A stretch of 40,492 nucleotides of DNA from NCBI GenBank assembly GCA_947505105.1, contig CANNKG010000027.1, forward strand, positions 1 to 40,492, read 5' to 3'. Below, piece after piece: positions 1-8,924 of this stretch (within the stretch, counting starts at the first letter, position 1; every line of letters begins with the position of its first letter). Made by a program: the position numbers and the translations under genes. The DNA comes from Methylococcaceae bacterium (GTDB lineage Bacteria > Pseudomonadota > Gammaproteobacteria > Methylococcales > Methylomonadaceae). The notes below the pieces were generated by a model, which had not been told where the DNA came from, made no database searches, and saw only the letters and a program-made list of their open reading frames with translations.

Positions 1-414
1 ACGTTGGCGACGTTGGTGACGTTGGTGACGTTGGTGACGTTGGTGACGTTGGTGACGTTGGCGACGTTGGTGACGTTGGTGACGTTGGTGACGTTGGTGA
101 CGTTGGTGACGTAACTGTCGTAACTGTCGTTGGTGACGTTGGTGACGTTGGCGACGTTGGCGACGTTGGCGACGTAACTGTCGTAACTGTCGTTGGTGAC
201 GTTGGTGACGTTGGTGACGTTGGTGACGTTGGTGACGTTAGTGACGTTGGTGACGTTGGTGACGTTGGTGACGTTGGTGACGTTGGTGACGTTGGTGACG
301 TTGGTGACGTTGGTGACGTTGGCGACGTTGGTGACGTTGGCGACGTTGGCGACGTTGGCGACGTTGGCGACGTTGGTGACGTTGGTGACGTTGGCGACGT
401 TGGTGACGTTGGTG
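1..414. repeat. 46 x 9-bp tandem repeat coding for Pro-Thr-Ser
   Basis: Forty-six 9-bp units lie in perfect register, and the array continues past the left edge. On the coding (minus) strand the unit reads CCA ACG TCA or CCA ACG TCG, so the commonest variation is synonymous at the Ser third base. One unit has CTA (Leu) instead of CCA. The 27-bp composite at 109-135 recurs at 172-198 and encodes Thr-Thr-Val-type triplets, which suggests block duplication inside the array. Because the unit is a multiple of three, copy-number change keeps the adhesin in frame. Confidence 0.93.
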
Positions 415-1000
415 TAGGCGGAGCACTAATCTTACCAATATTCAATAAATTATTGATAGAAAAAAACTCACGTATCCCTTGAAAAAAACCAAGTCCAGGG
501 CCGATGGTTCCATAACCACTATCTGGTAAAGCTTCAGGATCGAGATACTCACGAATAACGGCATCCCCCCCCTCATTACTTCCGACATCAACTCCATTTC
601 CACCTGCGCCTGCTGCTGTCGCTTGAAGATTCTGAGTCGGGTCAGCTCCTTCAAGAATTGATTTCTGTAATGCAGCTATATCATCACCAGGCTTGCCACT
701 TTCATGTCCGACATGCTGGGTAGGAGCTGGTATAGGTCCGTTGTCATCTTCCACTGGGGTACCGCCAATTAAGTCATTACCCGCTACCAAGGCAGCACTG
801 CTCAACAACTCACTGGAATTAATACCCAACGTTAAAAAAGAACCCGTGGCAAGATCGACACCAATAACACCATCAGGTCCGGTCTCTATTCTTTCACCAG
901 GAAATACCTGATCACCAAGTTGTAATACTCGTTCTGTACCATCACTTGCAATCGCCTTGACGGTGCCCTGTATCGACCTTACTGTGCCTAAACTGTCCAT
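1..1000 (-). CDS. Giant LapA/BapA-type surface adhesin, N-terminal part (runs off left edge)
   Basis: The frame opening at ATG 1000 (MDSLGTVRSIQGTV) stays open to the left edge for 333 codons. A GAGGG ribosome site lies 7 bases upstream of the ATG. Residues 1 to about 125 resemble the retention module of type I-secreted adhesins, a folded plug held in the outer-membrane TolC pore. A TAAG motif follows at residues 128-131. In LapA-type proteins this di-alanine site is cut by the periplasmic protease LapG to release the adhesin. From about residue 196 the protein is a Pro-Thr-Ser repeat linker. The rest (expected Ig-like repeats, RTX repeats and secretion signal) lies outside the window. The exporter genes at 2740-8909 are the obvious secretion partner. 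The call rests on the N-terminal pattern, the TAAG site and the neighbours; the C-terminus is unseen. Confidence 0.8.
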   Translation of the reverse strand, partial: MDSLGTVRSIQGTVKAIASDGTERVLQLGDQVFPGERIETGPDGVIGVDLATGSFLTLGINSSELLSSAALVAGNDLIGGTPVEDDNGPIPAPTQHVGHESGKPGDDIAALQKSILEGADPTQNLQATAAGAGGNGVDVGSNEGGDAVIREYLDPEALPDSGYGTIGPGLGFFQGIREFFSINNLLNIGKISAPPTPTSPTSPTSPTSPTSPTSPTSPTSPTSPTSPTSPTSPTSPTSPTSPTSPTSPTSPTSLTSPTSPTSPTSPTSPTTVTTVTSPTSPTSPTSPTSPTTVTTVTSPTSPTSPTSPTSPTSPTSPTSPTSPTSPTSPTSPT

Positions 1001-1245
1001 CGACTTACCCTCAACAATTTTTATCTTATGAAATATGAAATATTTTTGCTTCAGAACTGAATATTAAAAGTTGACTTTTAATATAGCTAACCTGTTGAAT
1101 TAAAGATATACAAAGTTGGCATTTCTAACCAGTGTACGATAGTACACAAACTTGAAATCTTTTAACCAGTTCACAAATTTTTCATAAAGCGTATAGCTTT
1201 ATAAACTAGCGGATGCCACTCTGAATTCTTAAAAACGCCCAAAAA

Positions 1246-1494
1246 TTACAACGAAGAATCATCATGAAAATGTTCAAAGTTTGCGAGAATTTCAGACAAA
1301 TCTGTAGCAGTAGAACCATAGAGGACAGATGAGTATACGACAGGTGAGTCATCAATCGTCGAAACCGTAACACGCGCACCTTCACCATCGTTAGTCACGG
1401 AAACTCTGAGATAATCACTCAAGACATCGTTACTGTCATCTATTAACAAATCATTTAAATTTAATGATTTGGACGAATTGTTATCGGCATTCAT
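1246..1494 (-). CDS. Small protein resembling a type I secretion C-terminal signal domain
   Basis: This 82-aa acidic protein starts MNADNNSSKSLNLNDLLIDD. The spacing L-x-L-x-DLL, then an L-x-x-YL segment, a Gly/Val-rich strand region and a final L-S-E-I-L helix resembles the last ~80 residues of large RTX or Bap-like proteins, the type I secretion target domain. Here it stands alone with its own ATG and only a weak ribosome site (GGGAA). It lies upstream of the adhesin gene on the same strand, 245 bp from its start. It may be the surviving 3' end of a deleted adhesin gene, or a genuine small secreted protein. The family match is made by eye. Confidence 0.5.
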   Translation of the reverse strand: MNADNNSSKSLNLNDLLIDDSNDVLSDYLRVSVTNDGEGARVTVSTIDDSPVVYSSVLYGSTATDLSEILANFEHFHDDSSL

Positions 1495-2264
1495 GACACT
1501 TATTTCCCATTCATTACTACAAAACTACAAACATAACCACAATAAAATTTCAGCATACGTTCAGTGCTTTTCTACTATGGTTAAGATGATAGTCGTTTGT
1601 TGGAAAATAACAATCAGACCAAGGTCCACTTCCATTCAAAAAAACCTCATCCCATCAAACTTAAGACCAACACCTGACCTAATCGATTCGCTGATCCAAG
1701 CCAGAGATTTAAAGAAAGAAACTAATCAGCAAGATCTTCACCCTTAATCTAACAGCGGAAGTTGTATTATTTCCTTAAGAACTTAAGTATGCTGGCAAAG
1801 CAAAAGCACATTCATCATGCAGTAGTTATTTCGAAGCTACACTTTCGTACAATAACGCGTCAAAATTTAACTCAAACTCTGCTTAAAACTTTGTTGATTC
1901 ATAAAAAAATGTGAACTAGAGCAACGTGAGAGCGCATGACTCGACAATGATTTAATGTGAAATTTTGATACTTTACAATCAATGGATTATAAAAAAAAGA
2001 AGCCCCCCTTGTTTCTTAGCTAAGATCTTGCTGCAGGAAGAGTTAAATTGTTAATTACGAAGGATATGGCTCGGTTAAGTTGCTTATCATTATTGAAAGA
2101 TCTTAGTTCCCCAAAAGTAACTATTCAACATCATCATAAATTACCTCACAACTTGCGAAAATTTCAAACAATTTTATATAACGCCTGAGAGCAAACGACG
2201 GCAGCATAGTTAATCGATGAGATAACAATGCTTCACTATCATTCACCACCAAAACTGGTATCAA
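1495..2264. other. 770-bp AT-rich gap without a convincing gene
   Basis: The segment between the secretion-signal-like ORF and the conserved hypothetical gene has frequent stops in all frames. The one longer plus-strand frame (1469-1747) has an unremarkable composition and no good ribosome site. No tRNA, IS end or strong hairpin was seen. If 1246-1494 is the tail of a lost adhesin gene, this could be the decayed remainder, but no coding trace is visible. Confidence 0.5.
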
Positions 2265-2633
2265 CTAAAAAATACCCTCGTCACCTTCATCACTTAAGAG
2301 TGAATTAAGCGAAACCATATCATTACGGATTTTCTGCCGTTTTCCTAGCTTTTGTTGGGCAAATAACGGCAACTCCGTAAAAACAAAAACCTGTTTTTTA
2401 ATCAACAACTCCGTTAAATCTTCAATGACTCGGATCAATTCCAAATCAGAAGTCTCTAATGATGCCATAGCCTCACTTTCCTTAGTTACAGGCTTTGCGG
2501 TACTTGCTTTAATCTGCGCAAAAAATGCTTTGAGCGCTAAATCATCATCATCCACCCACATAGTACTCAGTGCATTCTGCTCATCATAAAAGGCTAAAAT
2601 CTTGTCGTTGGCGTCTTTAATTACATAAGGCAC
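2265..2633 (-). CDS. Conserved hypothetical protein (often mislabelled 'tryptophan synthase subunit beta like')
   Basis: The 122-aa acidic cytoplasmic protein begins MPYVIKDANDKILAFYDEQN. It has a DDDD run near residue 30 and a conserved-looking core of the type LELIRVIEDLTELLIKK followed by F-T-x-LP. This layout recalls a short gammaproteobacterial family carried in databases under a misleading tryptophan-synthase-like name; nothing in it suggests an enzyme. The start is GTG at 2633, preceded by a near-ideal AGGAGG ribosome site, and I prefer it to any ATG. It diverges from the exporter gene at 2740, so the 106-bp gap probably carries promoters for both directions. Function unknown. Confidence 0.75.
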   Translation of the reverse strand: MPYVIKDANDKILAFYDEQNALSTMWVDDDDLALKAFFAQIKASTAKPVTKESEAMASLETSDLELIRVIEDLTELLIKKQVFVFTELPLFAQQKLGKRQKIRNDMVSLNSLLSDEGDEGIF

Positions 2634-2739
2634 ATTGCCCTCCTAAATCTTCACATTATGGAAACTTATGCTATTCTAAATTAGCCTTATCATTATTGTT
2701 AGGGTCAATATATTAATTCACTTAAAATAATTTTTATCG

Positions 2740-4881
2740 ATGAATAGTTCACATTCTGAAAACAACGCTCAAATTAATGATCCATTGCTACTGGCGCTGG
2801 TTTCATTATGCAAACTATTAGATGCCCCGCACACTGCTGGCGCATTAACTGCCGGCTTGCCACTTGTTGATAACATGCTGACACCGTCTCTGCTGCCACG
2901 AGCCGCCCAGCGAGCTGGTTTAACTGCAGGCTTAGTAAGCAGACCTCTTGAAAGAATTTCTAATATCGTTTTACCGGCCATCTTATTACTGACTAATCAA
3001 CAAGCTTGTATTCTGATTAGCAAAGATCAAGATCTGTGCACGATTATGCTACCTGAGACAGGCGAAGGCACCAAAACGATTACCATTAATGAACTCTCCC
3101 AGGAATACACCGGCAAAGTTTTTTTCATACAACAACAACATCAGTTCGATGTACGCTCCAATGAATCGCAGCCACCCAAAGCGATGCACTGGTTTTGGGA
3201 TGTGGTTTACAAATCTTGGCCTATATATACCGAAGTACTGGTCGCCTCATTCTTAGTCAATGTTTTTGGCATCATGACGCCTTTATTCATTAAGAATATT
3301 TATGACCGAGTCGTCCCTAATAATGCTATTGAAACTTTATGGGCATTAGCGATTGGCATTACAATCGTATATGTTTTTGAATTCATTATGAAAGGATTAC
3401 GGAGTTATTTCATCGACGTTGCCAGCAAACGCTCTGAAATTATTTTATCTGCAACCATATTTGAGCGCGTAATGGGCATCAAAATGGAGTCACGCCCAAA
3501 CTCAATAGGAGTATTTGCAAGTAATTTTAACGAATTTGAATCCTTTAGAGATTTCTTAACCTCTGCTACGCTTACAGTACTAATCGATTTACCTTTTCTG
3601 GTTTTATTTTTGTTGGTGATCTGGATTATTGGCAATTACATGGTGTTTATTCCACTGATTGTGATACCCATTTCGATCTTAGCCGGATACTTGATTCATC
3701 GCCCAATGCATAAGATGACTCAAGACTTGTCACGCTACTCCGCTCAGAAAGGCGCAACACTCTATGAAGCATTAAGTAACTTAGAAACCATTAAAGGCAA
3801 CGGCGCAGAAGGCCAATCCCAAAGAAAATGGGAACAAACCATCGGACAAATCAGCAATATTAGCTTAAAAACCCGATTTTATTCATCATTTGCGGTTAAC
3901 TTTACGACCTTTATGCAAGAAATGACTTATGTAGCCACCACCGTCCTGGCCGTCTACATGATAAGTCAAAACGAATTAACCATCGGCGGCCTAACCGCAT
4001 GCTCCATACTCATTCGTCGCGCTCTCGCCCCAATCGGCAAAATAGCTTCTTTACTGACACGCTACGATCAAGCTCGTCAAGCTCTCGATTCGTTGACCAA
4101 TTTAATGAAACAGCCCGTTGAACGCGAAGAAAATAAGGAATATTTGCATCGTCCTACATTTACAGGCAACATTGAGTTTAAAAACGTCTCATTCAGTTAC
4201 CCCGATCAACAGATTAAAGCTCTAGATAACATATCGTTTAAAATAAATGCGGGGGAACATGTCGCGTTTCTAGGTCGCATCGGTTCTGGCAAAACCAGTC
4301 TGGAAAGATTAATCATGGGGTTTTACCAAATTCAGGAAGGTTCAATCCTGATTGATGGCACAGATATTCGCCAAATAGACCCTTCAGACCTAAGACGGCA
4401 GATAGGTTACGTCCCACAAGATATTTCACTCATGTACGGCAGCATTAAGGACAACATTACCTTGGGCTCCCGTTATGCAGACGATTCAATGATTCTGCAA
4501 GCGGCTGAAATCGCTGGAGTGACTCACTTTACCGACAGGCATCCTGAAGGTTTTGATATGCCGGTTGGAGAAAGAGGTAGCCGACTTTCGGGAGGGCAAC
4601 GCCAAAGTATCTCTGTTGCAAGATCGCTATTGCTATCCCCCCCCATCTATCTGATGGATGAACCCACAAACTCAATGGACAACAGCACCGAAGATGGCTT
4701 CAAACGTCGCCTTCAGGAACATATTACCGACAAAACCCTGCTGCTAGTGACCCATCGAACCTCATTACTCAGTTTGGTTGATCGCATTATAATTCTAGAC
4801 AACGGAAGAATTGTTGCCGACGGTCCAAAAGATCAGGTGCTCACAGCATTGAAACAAGGCCAAATTAAAGTATCAGGATAG
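2740..4881 (+). CDS. Type I secretion ABC transporter, permease/ATPase (LapB/LssB-like)
   Basis: The 713-aa inner-membrane exporter should energise secretion of the adhesin. Residues 1 to about 145 form a C39-peptidase-like domain of the non-cleaving kind. Transmembrane segments occupy about 155-440, and the nucleotide-binding domain follows: Walker A GRIGSGKT (512-519), signature LSGGQ (616-620), Walker B IYLMDEP (636-642) and H-loop His672. All ATPase motifs are intact. It begins a plus-strand group with the adaptor gene 5 bp downstream. The N-terminal pattern and neighbours fit the adhesin-exporter branch rather than bacteriocin exporters. A strong ribosome site is not obvious before ATG 2740. 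Confidence 0.93.
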   Translation: MNSSHSENNAQINDPLLLALVSLCKLLDAPHTAGALTAGLPLVDNMLTPSLLPRAAQRAGLTAGLVSRPLERISNIVLPAILLLTNQQACILISKDQDLCTIMLPETGEGTKTITINELSQEYTGKVFFIQQQHQFDVRSNESQPPKAMHWFWDVVYKSWPIYTEVLVASFLVNVFGIMTPLFIKNIYDRVVPNNAIETLWALAIGITIVYVFEFIMKGLRSYFIDVASKRSEIILSATIFERVMGIKMESRPNSIGVFASNFNEFESFRDFLTSATLTVLIDLPFLVLFLLVIWIIGNYMVFIPLIVIPISILAGYLIHRPMHKMTQDLSRYSAQKGATLYEALSNLETIKGNGAEGQSQRKWEQTIGQISNISLKTRFYSSFAVNFTTFMQEMTYVATTVLAVYMISQNELTIGGLTACSILIRRALAPIGKIASLLTRYDQARQALDSLTNLMKQPVEREENKEYLHRPTFTGNIEFKNVSFSYPDQQIKALDNISFKINAGEHVAFLGRIGSGKTSLERLIMGFYQIQEGSILIDGTDIRQIDPSDLRRQIGYVPQDISLMYGSIKDNITLGSRYADDSMILQAAEIAGVTHFTDRHPEGFDMPVGERGSRLSGGQRQSISVARSLLLSPPIYLMDEPTNSMDNSTEDGFKRRLQEHITDKTLLLVTHRTSLLSLVDRIIILDNGRIVADGPKDQVLTALKQGQIKVSG

Positions 4882-4886
4882 CGGTT

Positions 4887-6242
4887 ATGTTAAATAAGTT
4901 CTTATCAATCAATACTCGCGCTAAAGAAGCATCAGAGGACAGTAATTATATTTCGGATGTCAATGCGGCTATTCTTTACAGTTCACCCATTCAAAGCCAT
5001 TTAATACTGTGGCTGACCTTCGCCTTCGTAATCTCTAGCATTATCTGGGCTAGTTTTGCAACACTTGATGAAGTCACGCGTGGTTCCGGCAAAATTATTC
5101 CTTCGAATCGAATTCAAGTCATTCAGAATCTGGAGGGCGGTATCGTTTCGGAAATTCTCATCAAAGAAGGCGAAGTAGTCGAAAAAAATCAACCGCTGCT
5201 TCGGCTTGATGACGTGCGTTTTTCAGCATCATTCAAAGAAGGAAGCTTGAAGCGCGTTGAATTACTGGCGTCGATCGCCCGCTTAACCGCTTTGGTCAAT
5301 AACACCCCTTTAAACATGCCTCAAGAGGTAGAAAAAAATCATCCCGATCTCGCGCAGCACGAACGCCAACTCTACAACTCCAAGCGAGAAGAGTTAAGTT
5401 CAATGATTGAAACTATTCAACAACAAGTCAAACAAAGAGAACAAGAACTCATCGAAATCGAGTCAAAACAGAAAAAACTCATTGAAAGCTATCAAATGCT
5501 CGACAAAGAAGTCAAAATGTCCGAACCCTTAGTCGCCTATGGCGCAATGTCGGAGGTGGAATTTTTACGTTTAAAACGTACCGCGAATGATTTACAAGGC
5601 GAACTCAGTGCGGCCAGATTATCGGTTCCCCGTCTACAAGCATCTTTATCTGAAACCAAAAACAAGATCAATGAACAACGCGCGCAATTTCGCGCAACGC
5701 TAGTGACCGAACTAAATACCGCCAAAGCAGACTCTGAACGCATGACCGAATCAATTCAGGCAGTTAAAGATCAAGTCAAAAGAACACTGATAGTTGCACC
5801 GATTAAGGGTACCGTAAAACAACTTAAAGTAACCACGATTGGCGGGGTCATTCAGCCAGGTATGGATATTGTCGAGATTGTCCCCTTCGAGGATAGATTG
5901 TTTGTCCAGGCCGAAATTCGTCCAGCGGATATTGCCTTCTTAAGCCCCGGGCAAAAAGCCATCGTTAAACTGACAGCCTATGATTTTTCGATATACGGCG
6001 GATTGGAGGCTAATCTTGATCAAATCAGCGCCGACACCATTGTCAATACCGAAGATGGCAAAAGTTATTACCAAATTCGCCTTAGTGCTACTAAAAATTA
6101 CGTCGAAAAAGACGGTAAAAAACTGTACATTATTCCCGGCATGACCGCAGATGTTGACATCTTGACCAACAAAAAAACCGTATTGGATTATTTGCTAAAG
6201 CCGATACTTAAAACCAAAGCCAATGCAATGCATGAACGATAA
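4887..6242 (+). CDS. Type I secretion membrane-fusion protein, HlyD family (LapC-like)
   Basis: The 451-aa periplasmic adaptor links the ABC exporter to the TolC-like channel. A short cytoplasmic N-terminus is followed by one transmembrane helix (about 38-60), a biotinyl-lipoyl-like segment containing NLEGGIVSEILIKEGEVV (about 85-105), a long Glu/Lys/Gln-rich coiled-coil hairpin (about 150-300) and a beta-barrel C-terminal part. The length is normal for HlyD/PrtE-type adaptors. Its ATG lies 5 bp after the exporter stop, with an AGGA-like ribosome site inside the end of the exporter gene, so the two are almost certainly co-transcribed and translationally linked. Confidence 0.93.
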   Translation: MLNKFLSINTRAKEASEDSNYISDVNAAILYSSPIQSHLILWLTFAFVISSIIWASFATLDEVTRGSGKIIPSNRIQVIQNLEGGIVSEILIKEGEVVEKNQPLLRLDDVRFSASFKEGSLKRVELLASIARLTALVNNTPLNMPQEVEKNHPDLAQHERQLYNSKREELSSMIETIQQQVKQREQELIEIESKQKKLIESYQMLDKEVKMSEPLVAYGAMSEVEFLRLKRTANDLQGELSAARLSVPRLQASLSETKNKINEQRAQFRATLVTELNTAKADSERMTESIQAVKDQVKRTLIVAPIKGTVKQLKVTTIGGVIQPGMDIVEIVPFEDRLFVQAEIRPADIAFLSPGQKAIVKLTAYDFSIYGGLEANLDQISADTIVNTEDGKSYYQIRLSATKNYVEKDGKKLYIIPGMTADVDILTNKKTVLDYLLKPILKTKANAMHER

Positions 6243-6260
6243 TTCAATGATCAGCCTCGT

Positions 6261-6881
6261 ATGTCCATGATACATTTGATTTCAGATCAAGACGCCGTCA
6301 TTGAAAAATGGCGGCCATTATTGGCTCTTGACCATTATATTGAGGTGTACCGTCAATACCCGACGACCATAGCGGATAACCCAAACATCAGCATTGTCCA
6401 AACAACGTTTATCGACAATAACACCTTGGACATTGCAAGCATCAAGCAATCTCCCTGCAGATTTCTAATCATTGGCGACCATTGGTCCGAAGAAAATCAA
6501 GTAGCCGTTTTGGTCGCAGGAGCCGCAGGTTATTGCGATTGTAACGAAGCGACCAGTGTGATATTGAAAGCGGTGGAAAGCATTTTACAGGGCGACATCT
6601 GGATGCAACGACATCTGATTACTAAAGTGATTGGTTCTTTAGTTCAACTCACCTCAATTCCCCCACCATCCAAACTTAACTCAGCCAAACTAACCTGCCT
6701 CTCATCCCGTGAACTCGACGTGGCCAGACTAATCCGCCAGGGAGTTTGCAATAAAGACATTGCCTCAAAATTATTCATCTCTGAGCGAACCGTTAAGGCA
6801 CATTTGACCTCAATCTTTGCTAAACTAAATGTTACCAACCGTTTACACTTGGGCATCTTATTAAAAGAAGTCGATGAATGA
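6261..6881 (+). CDS. LuxR-family transcriptional regulator with degenerate receiver domain
   Basis: The 206-aa protein has a C-terminal LuxR/NarL-type helix-turn-helix at about 148-203, containing LSSRELDVARLIRQG, the recognition-helix stretch SERTVKAHL and FAKLNVTNR. The N-terminal ~125 residues keep the end of a receiver fold (AGAAGY, then a helix ending LQGD) but are short, and I cannot find an Asp in the usual acceptor context at the end of strand 3. Phosphorylation-independent action is therefore likely. It lies 18 bp after the adaptor gene, so it is probably part of the exporter operon and may control adhesin or exporter expression. That target is inferred from position only. Confidence 0.8.
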   Translation: MSMIHLISDQDAVIEKWRPLLALDHYIEVYRQYPTTIADNPNISIVQTTFIDNNTLDIASIKQSPCRFLIIGDHWSEENQVAVLVAGAAGYCDCNEATSVILKAVESILQGDIWMQRHLITKVIGSLVQLTSIPPPSKLNSAKLTCLSSRELDVARLIRQGVCNKDIASKLFISERTVKAHLTSIFAKLNVTNRLHLGILLKEVDE

Positions 6882-7043
6882 ACCCATTACTTAAAATATC
6901 CCACTAGCTTTTTTAAATCCCAATTCCAATCCTTGATCTATTCAAACTGTACATAAATACTGAATATTTTTGATTAGTTACAAATAAACTATATAATAAA
7001 ATATATCATAGCTGATCTTAACTTATTACATAAGGTTGACACC

Positions 7044-8909
7044 ATGGACTTTCAAAAATCATTATTGAATTGTTTGATGCTGAGTAGTATCTACATGACC
7101 ACCACTCAGGCACAAACCCTCCAAGAAGCGATCCAAATTACGATTAATGAAAACCCTGAAATACAAGAAGCAAGATCGGTTCGTTTAGCTTTTGAGCAAG
7201 AAATCGACCAAGCCAAATCGAAATACCTACCGTCTGTGGATGTATCCGGTGCCTATGGCATGGAAGAAGCCAGAAATCCAGCAACCATTCAACGAGGCGA
7301 TGGAACGAAACAGCTCATGCGAACCGAAAGCAAAGTTCAATTGAAACAAATGGTGTTTGACGGATTTATGACTCCTCACGAGGTGTCGCGTTTCACAGCT
7401 AAGACCGACGCCCAAGCCTATACAGTCTTTGGCCAATCCGAAATCATCGGCTTGCAAGCTACCCAAGCTTATATAAATGTTTTAAGAAGACAAGCTTTAT
7501 ACGACCTTGCTCAGAAAAACCTGGATGCCCATAAAGGCATGTATGAGCAAATCAAATTACGCACCGAGCGAGGTATCGGACGAAAATCCGACCTTGACCA
7601 AGCAACCGGACGTCTTGCTAGAGCCGAATCAAATCTGCAGGCCGAACAGGGTAATCTCAAAGACTCTCAAACCAACTATTTGCGTACCATTGGTATCACC
7701 CCAAACCAGTTAAAAGAACCACCGGTCCCAACTCAAGCATTACCCGAAAGCATGGAGGACGCAACCGACATTGCCCTATCCAGTCATCCCACCTTAAAAG
7801 CGGCTAATGCCGATATTGTAGAATCTCTAGCGCAACACAACACAGCCAGCGCACCGTTTTATCCTAACGTCAATATTGAAGTCAACTATGACAACAATAA
7901 TAACCTAGGAGGGGTTGAAGGTAGGGTAAACGGCCTGCAAACCATGGCCAGAATTAATTACAACCTATTTAATGGTGGAAAAGATCGCGCTAGACGTAAT
8001 CAAACTGCCTATGAAATGTATCAGGCTAAAAATATCCGTGATAATACCTATCGCCAAGTTGTCGAAAGTATTAGGCTTTCTTGGGTGGCTTATAAAACCC
8101 TCGGCAATCAGCTCAATTTTTTTAAAGCTCACATGGATGCGACCTTAAAGACGCTGGAAGCCTATAAAAAGCAATTCAATATCGGTCAAAGAACCTTGCT
8201 TGACTTACTCGATACCACTAACGAAGCTTATTTAGCGAGTGTTTCCTACACAGACGCTAAATATAACGAGCTAATTGCGCGTTATCGAATTCTGGCAGGA
8301 ATGGGACGTTTGAATAAATATCTGGAAGTCTCTTTACCGGATGAAATCAAGCCGATTACACCAGATAGACAACCAGAGGTGGCGTTGATCACCGCCTCCA
8401 AAGATCTCGTTCAGGATAAAATCGAAGCAACTGCGCCAGAGAAAGCTATGGTGGCATTAGAAGACGAAAAGCCTGATACAGCCGCAACTCTCGCCGCACT
8501 TCCGGAAACGCAGATCACCCCGATACCAATGACACCCATCGCTAATCAACCAGCCGTTGGGTTAAATGAAAGCGATATCAAACAGCGTCTCAACGATTGG
8601 GCTGAAAGCTGGACGCAAGGCAATTTTGATAAGTATATTAATTTTTATAAAACCGACTATAAACCCGATATGACCACGACTCATGATGCGTGGGTAAAAA
8701 TTCGCAAGAGTCGGGTGCAACCTCAAAAAGGCATCAGCGTCACCTTGAACGACATCAAAGTTACCGAGAAAGATTCTACGAATAATTTCATTACCACGAC
8801 ATTTAAACAGTCATATACCTCAAAAAATTACAAAGACACTTCGTCCAAGATTATTGTTTGGGAAAAAGTGAATGGTAACTGGTTAATTCAAGAAGAGTCT
8901 ACCCAATAA
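7044..8909 (+). CDS. TolC-family outer-membrane channel with C-terminal NTF2/Cds6-like domain (LapE-like)
   Basis: The 621-aa protein has an N-terminal signal peptide ending near TTTQA (about residue 26). Two TolC-type repeats of amphipathic helices fill about 27-435. A Pro/Ala/Thr-rich linker follows (about 440-510), then a domain at about 513-621 with the pattern W-A-E-S-W, Y-I-N-F-Y, W-V-K-I-R, F-K-Q-S-Y and W-L-I-Q-E. That pattern resembles the NTF2-like C-terminal domain of Cds6-type proteins. Plain TolC proteins are near 450-490 aa, so the tail is a real addition. It is the expected outer-membrane partner of the upstream exporter. A 162-bp AT-rich gap before it suggests its own promoter; an AAGG ribosome site precedes ATG 7044. 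Confidence 0.88.
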   Translation: MDFQKSLLNCLMLSSIYMTTTQAQTLQEAIQITINENPEIQEARSVRLAFEQEIDQAKSKYLPSVDVSGAYGMEEARNPATIQRGDGTKQLMRTESKVQLKQMVFDGFMTPHEVSRFTAKTDAQAYTVFGQSEIIGLQATQAYINVLRRQALYDLAQKNLDAHKGMYEQIKLRTERGIGRKSDLDQATGRLARAESNLQAEQGNLKDSQTNYLRTIGITPNQLKEPPVPTQALPESMEDATDIALSSHPTLKAANADIVESLAQHNTASAPFYPNVNIEVNYDNNNNLGGVEGRVNGLQTMARINYNLFNGGKDRARRNQTAYEMYQAKNIRDNTYRQVVESIRLSWVAYKTLGNQLNFFKAHMDATLKTLEAYKKQFNIGQRTLLDLLDTTNEAYLASVSYTDAKYNELIARYRILAGMGRLNKYLEVSLPDEIKPITPDRQPEVALITASKDLVQDKIEATAPEKAMVALEDEKPDTAATLAALPETQITPIPMTPIANQPAVGLNESDIKQRLNDWAESWTQGNFDKYINFYKTDYKPDMTTTHDAWVKIRKSRVQPQKGISVTLNDIKVTEKDSTNNFITTTFKQSYTSKNYKDTSSKIIVWEKVNGNWLIQEESTQ

Positions 8910-8924
8910 CCACCTCTATCCACA

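Noticed and set aside
1-414. CRISPR-like or centromere-like iteron array
   Set aside because: Units are 9 bp, directly contiguous with no spacers, and lie within an open coding frame.
193-417. Plus-strand Met-Val-Thr-Leu repeat ORF
   Set aside because: It is the complement of the adhesin's Pro-Thr-Ser repeats. The minus-strand frame from ATG 1000 has a ribosome site, a recognisable retention module and mostly synonymous unit variation.
238-438. Minus-strand Arg/Gln/His-rich repeat ORF
   Set aside because: Same DNA read one frame off the adhesin; it has no ribosome site and consists only of repeat.
1469-1747. Plus-strand 92-codon ORF
   Set aside because: Composition typical of random AT-rich DNA, no ribosome site, no recognisable family, and it overlaps the start of the minus-strand signal-like ORF.
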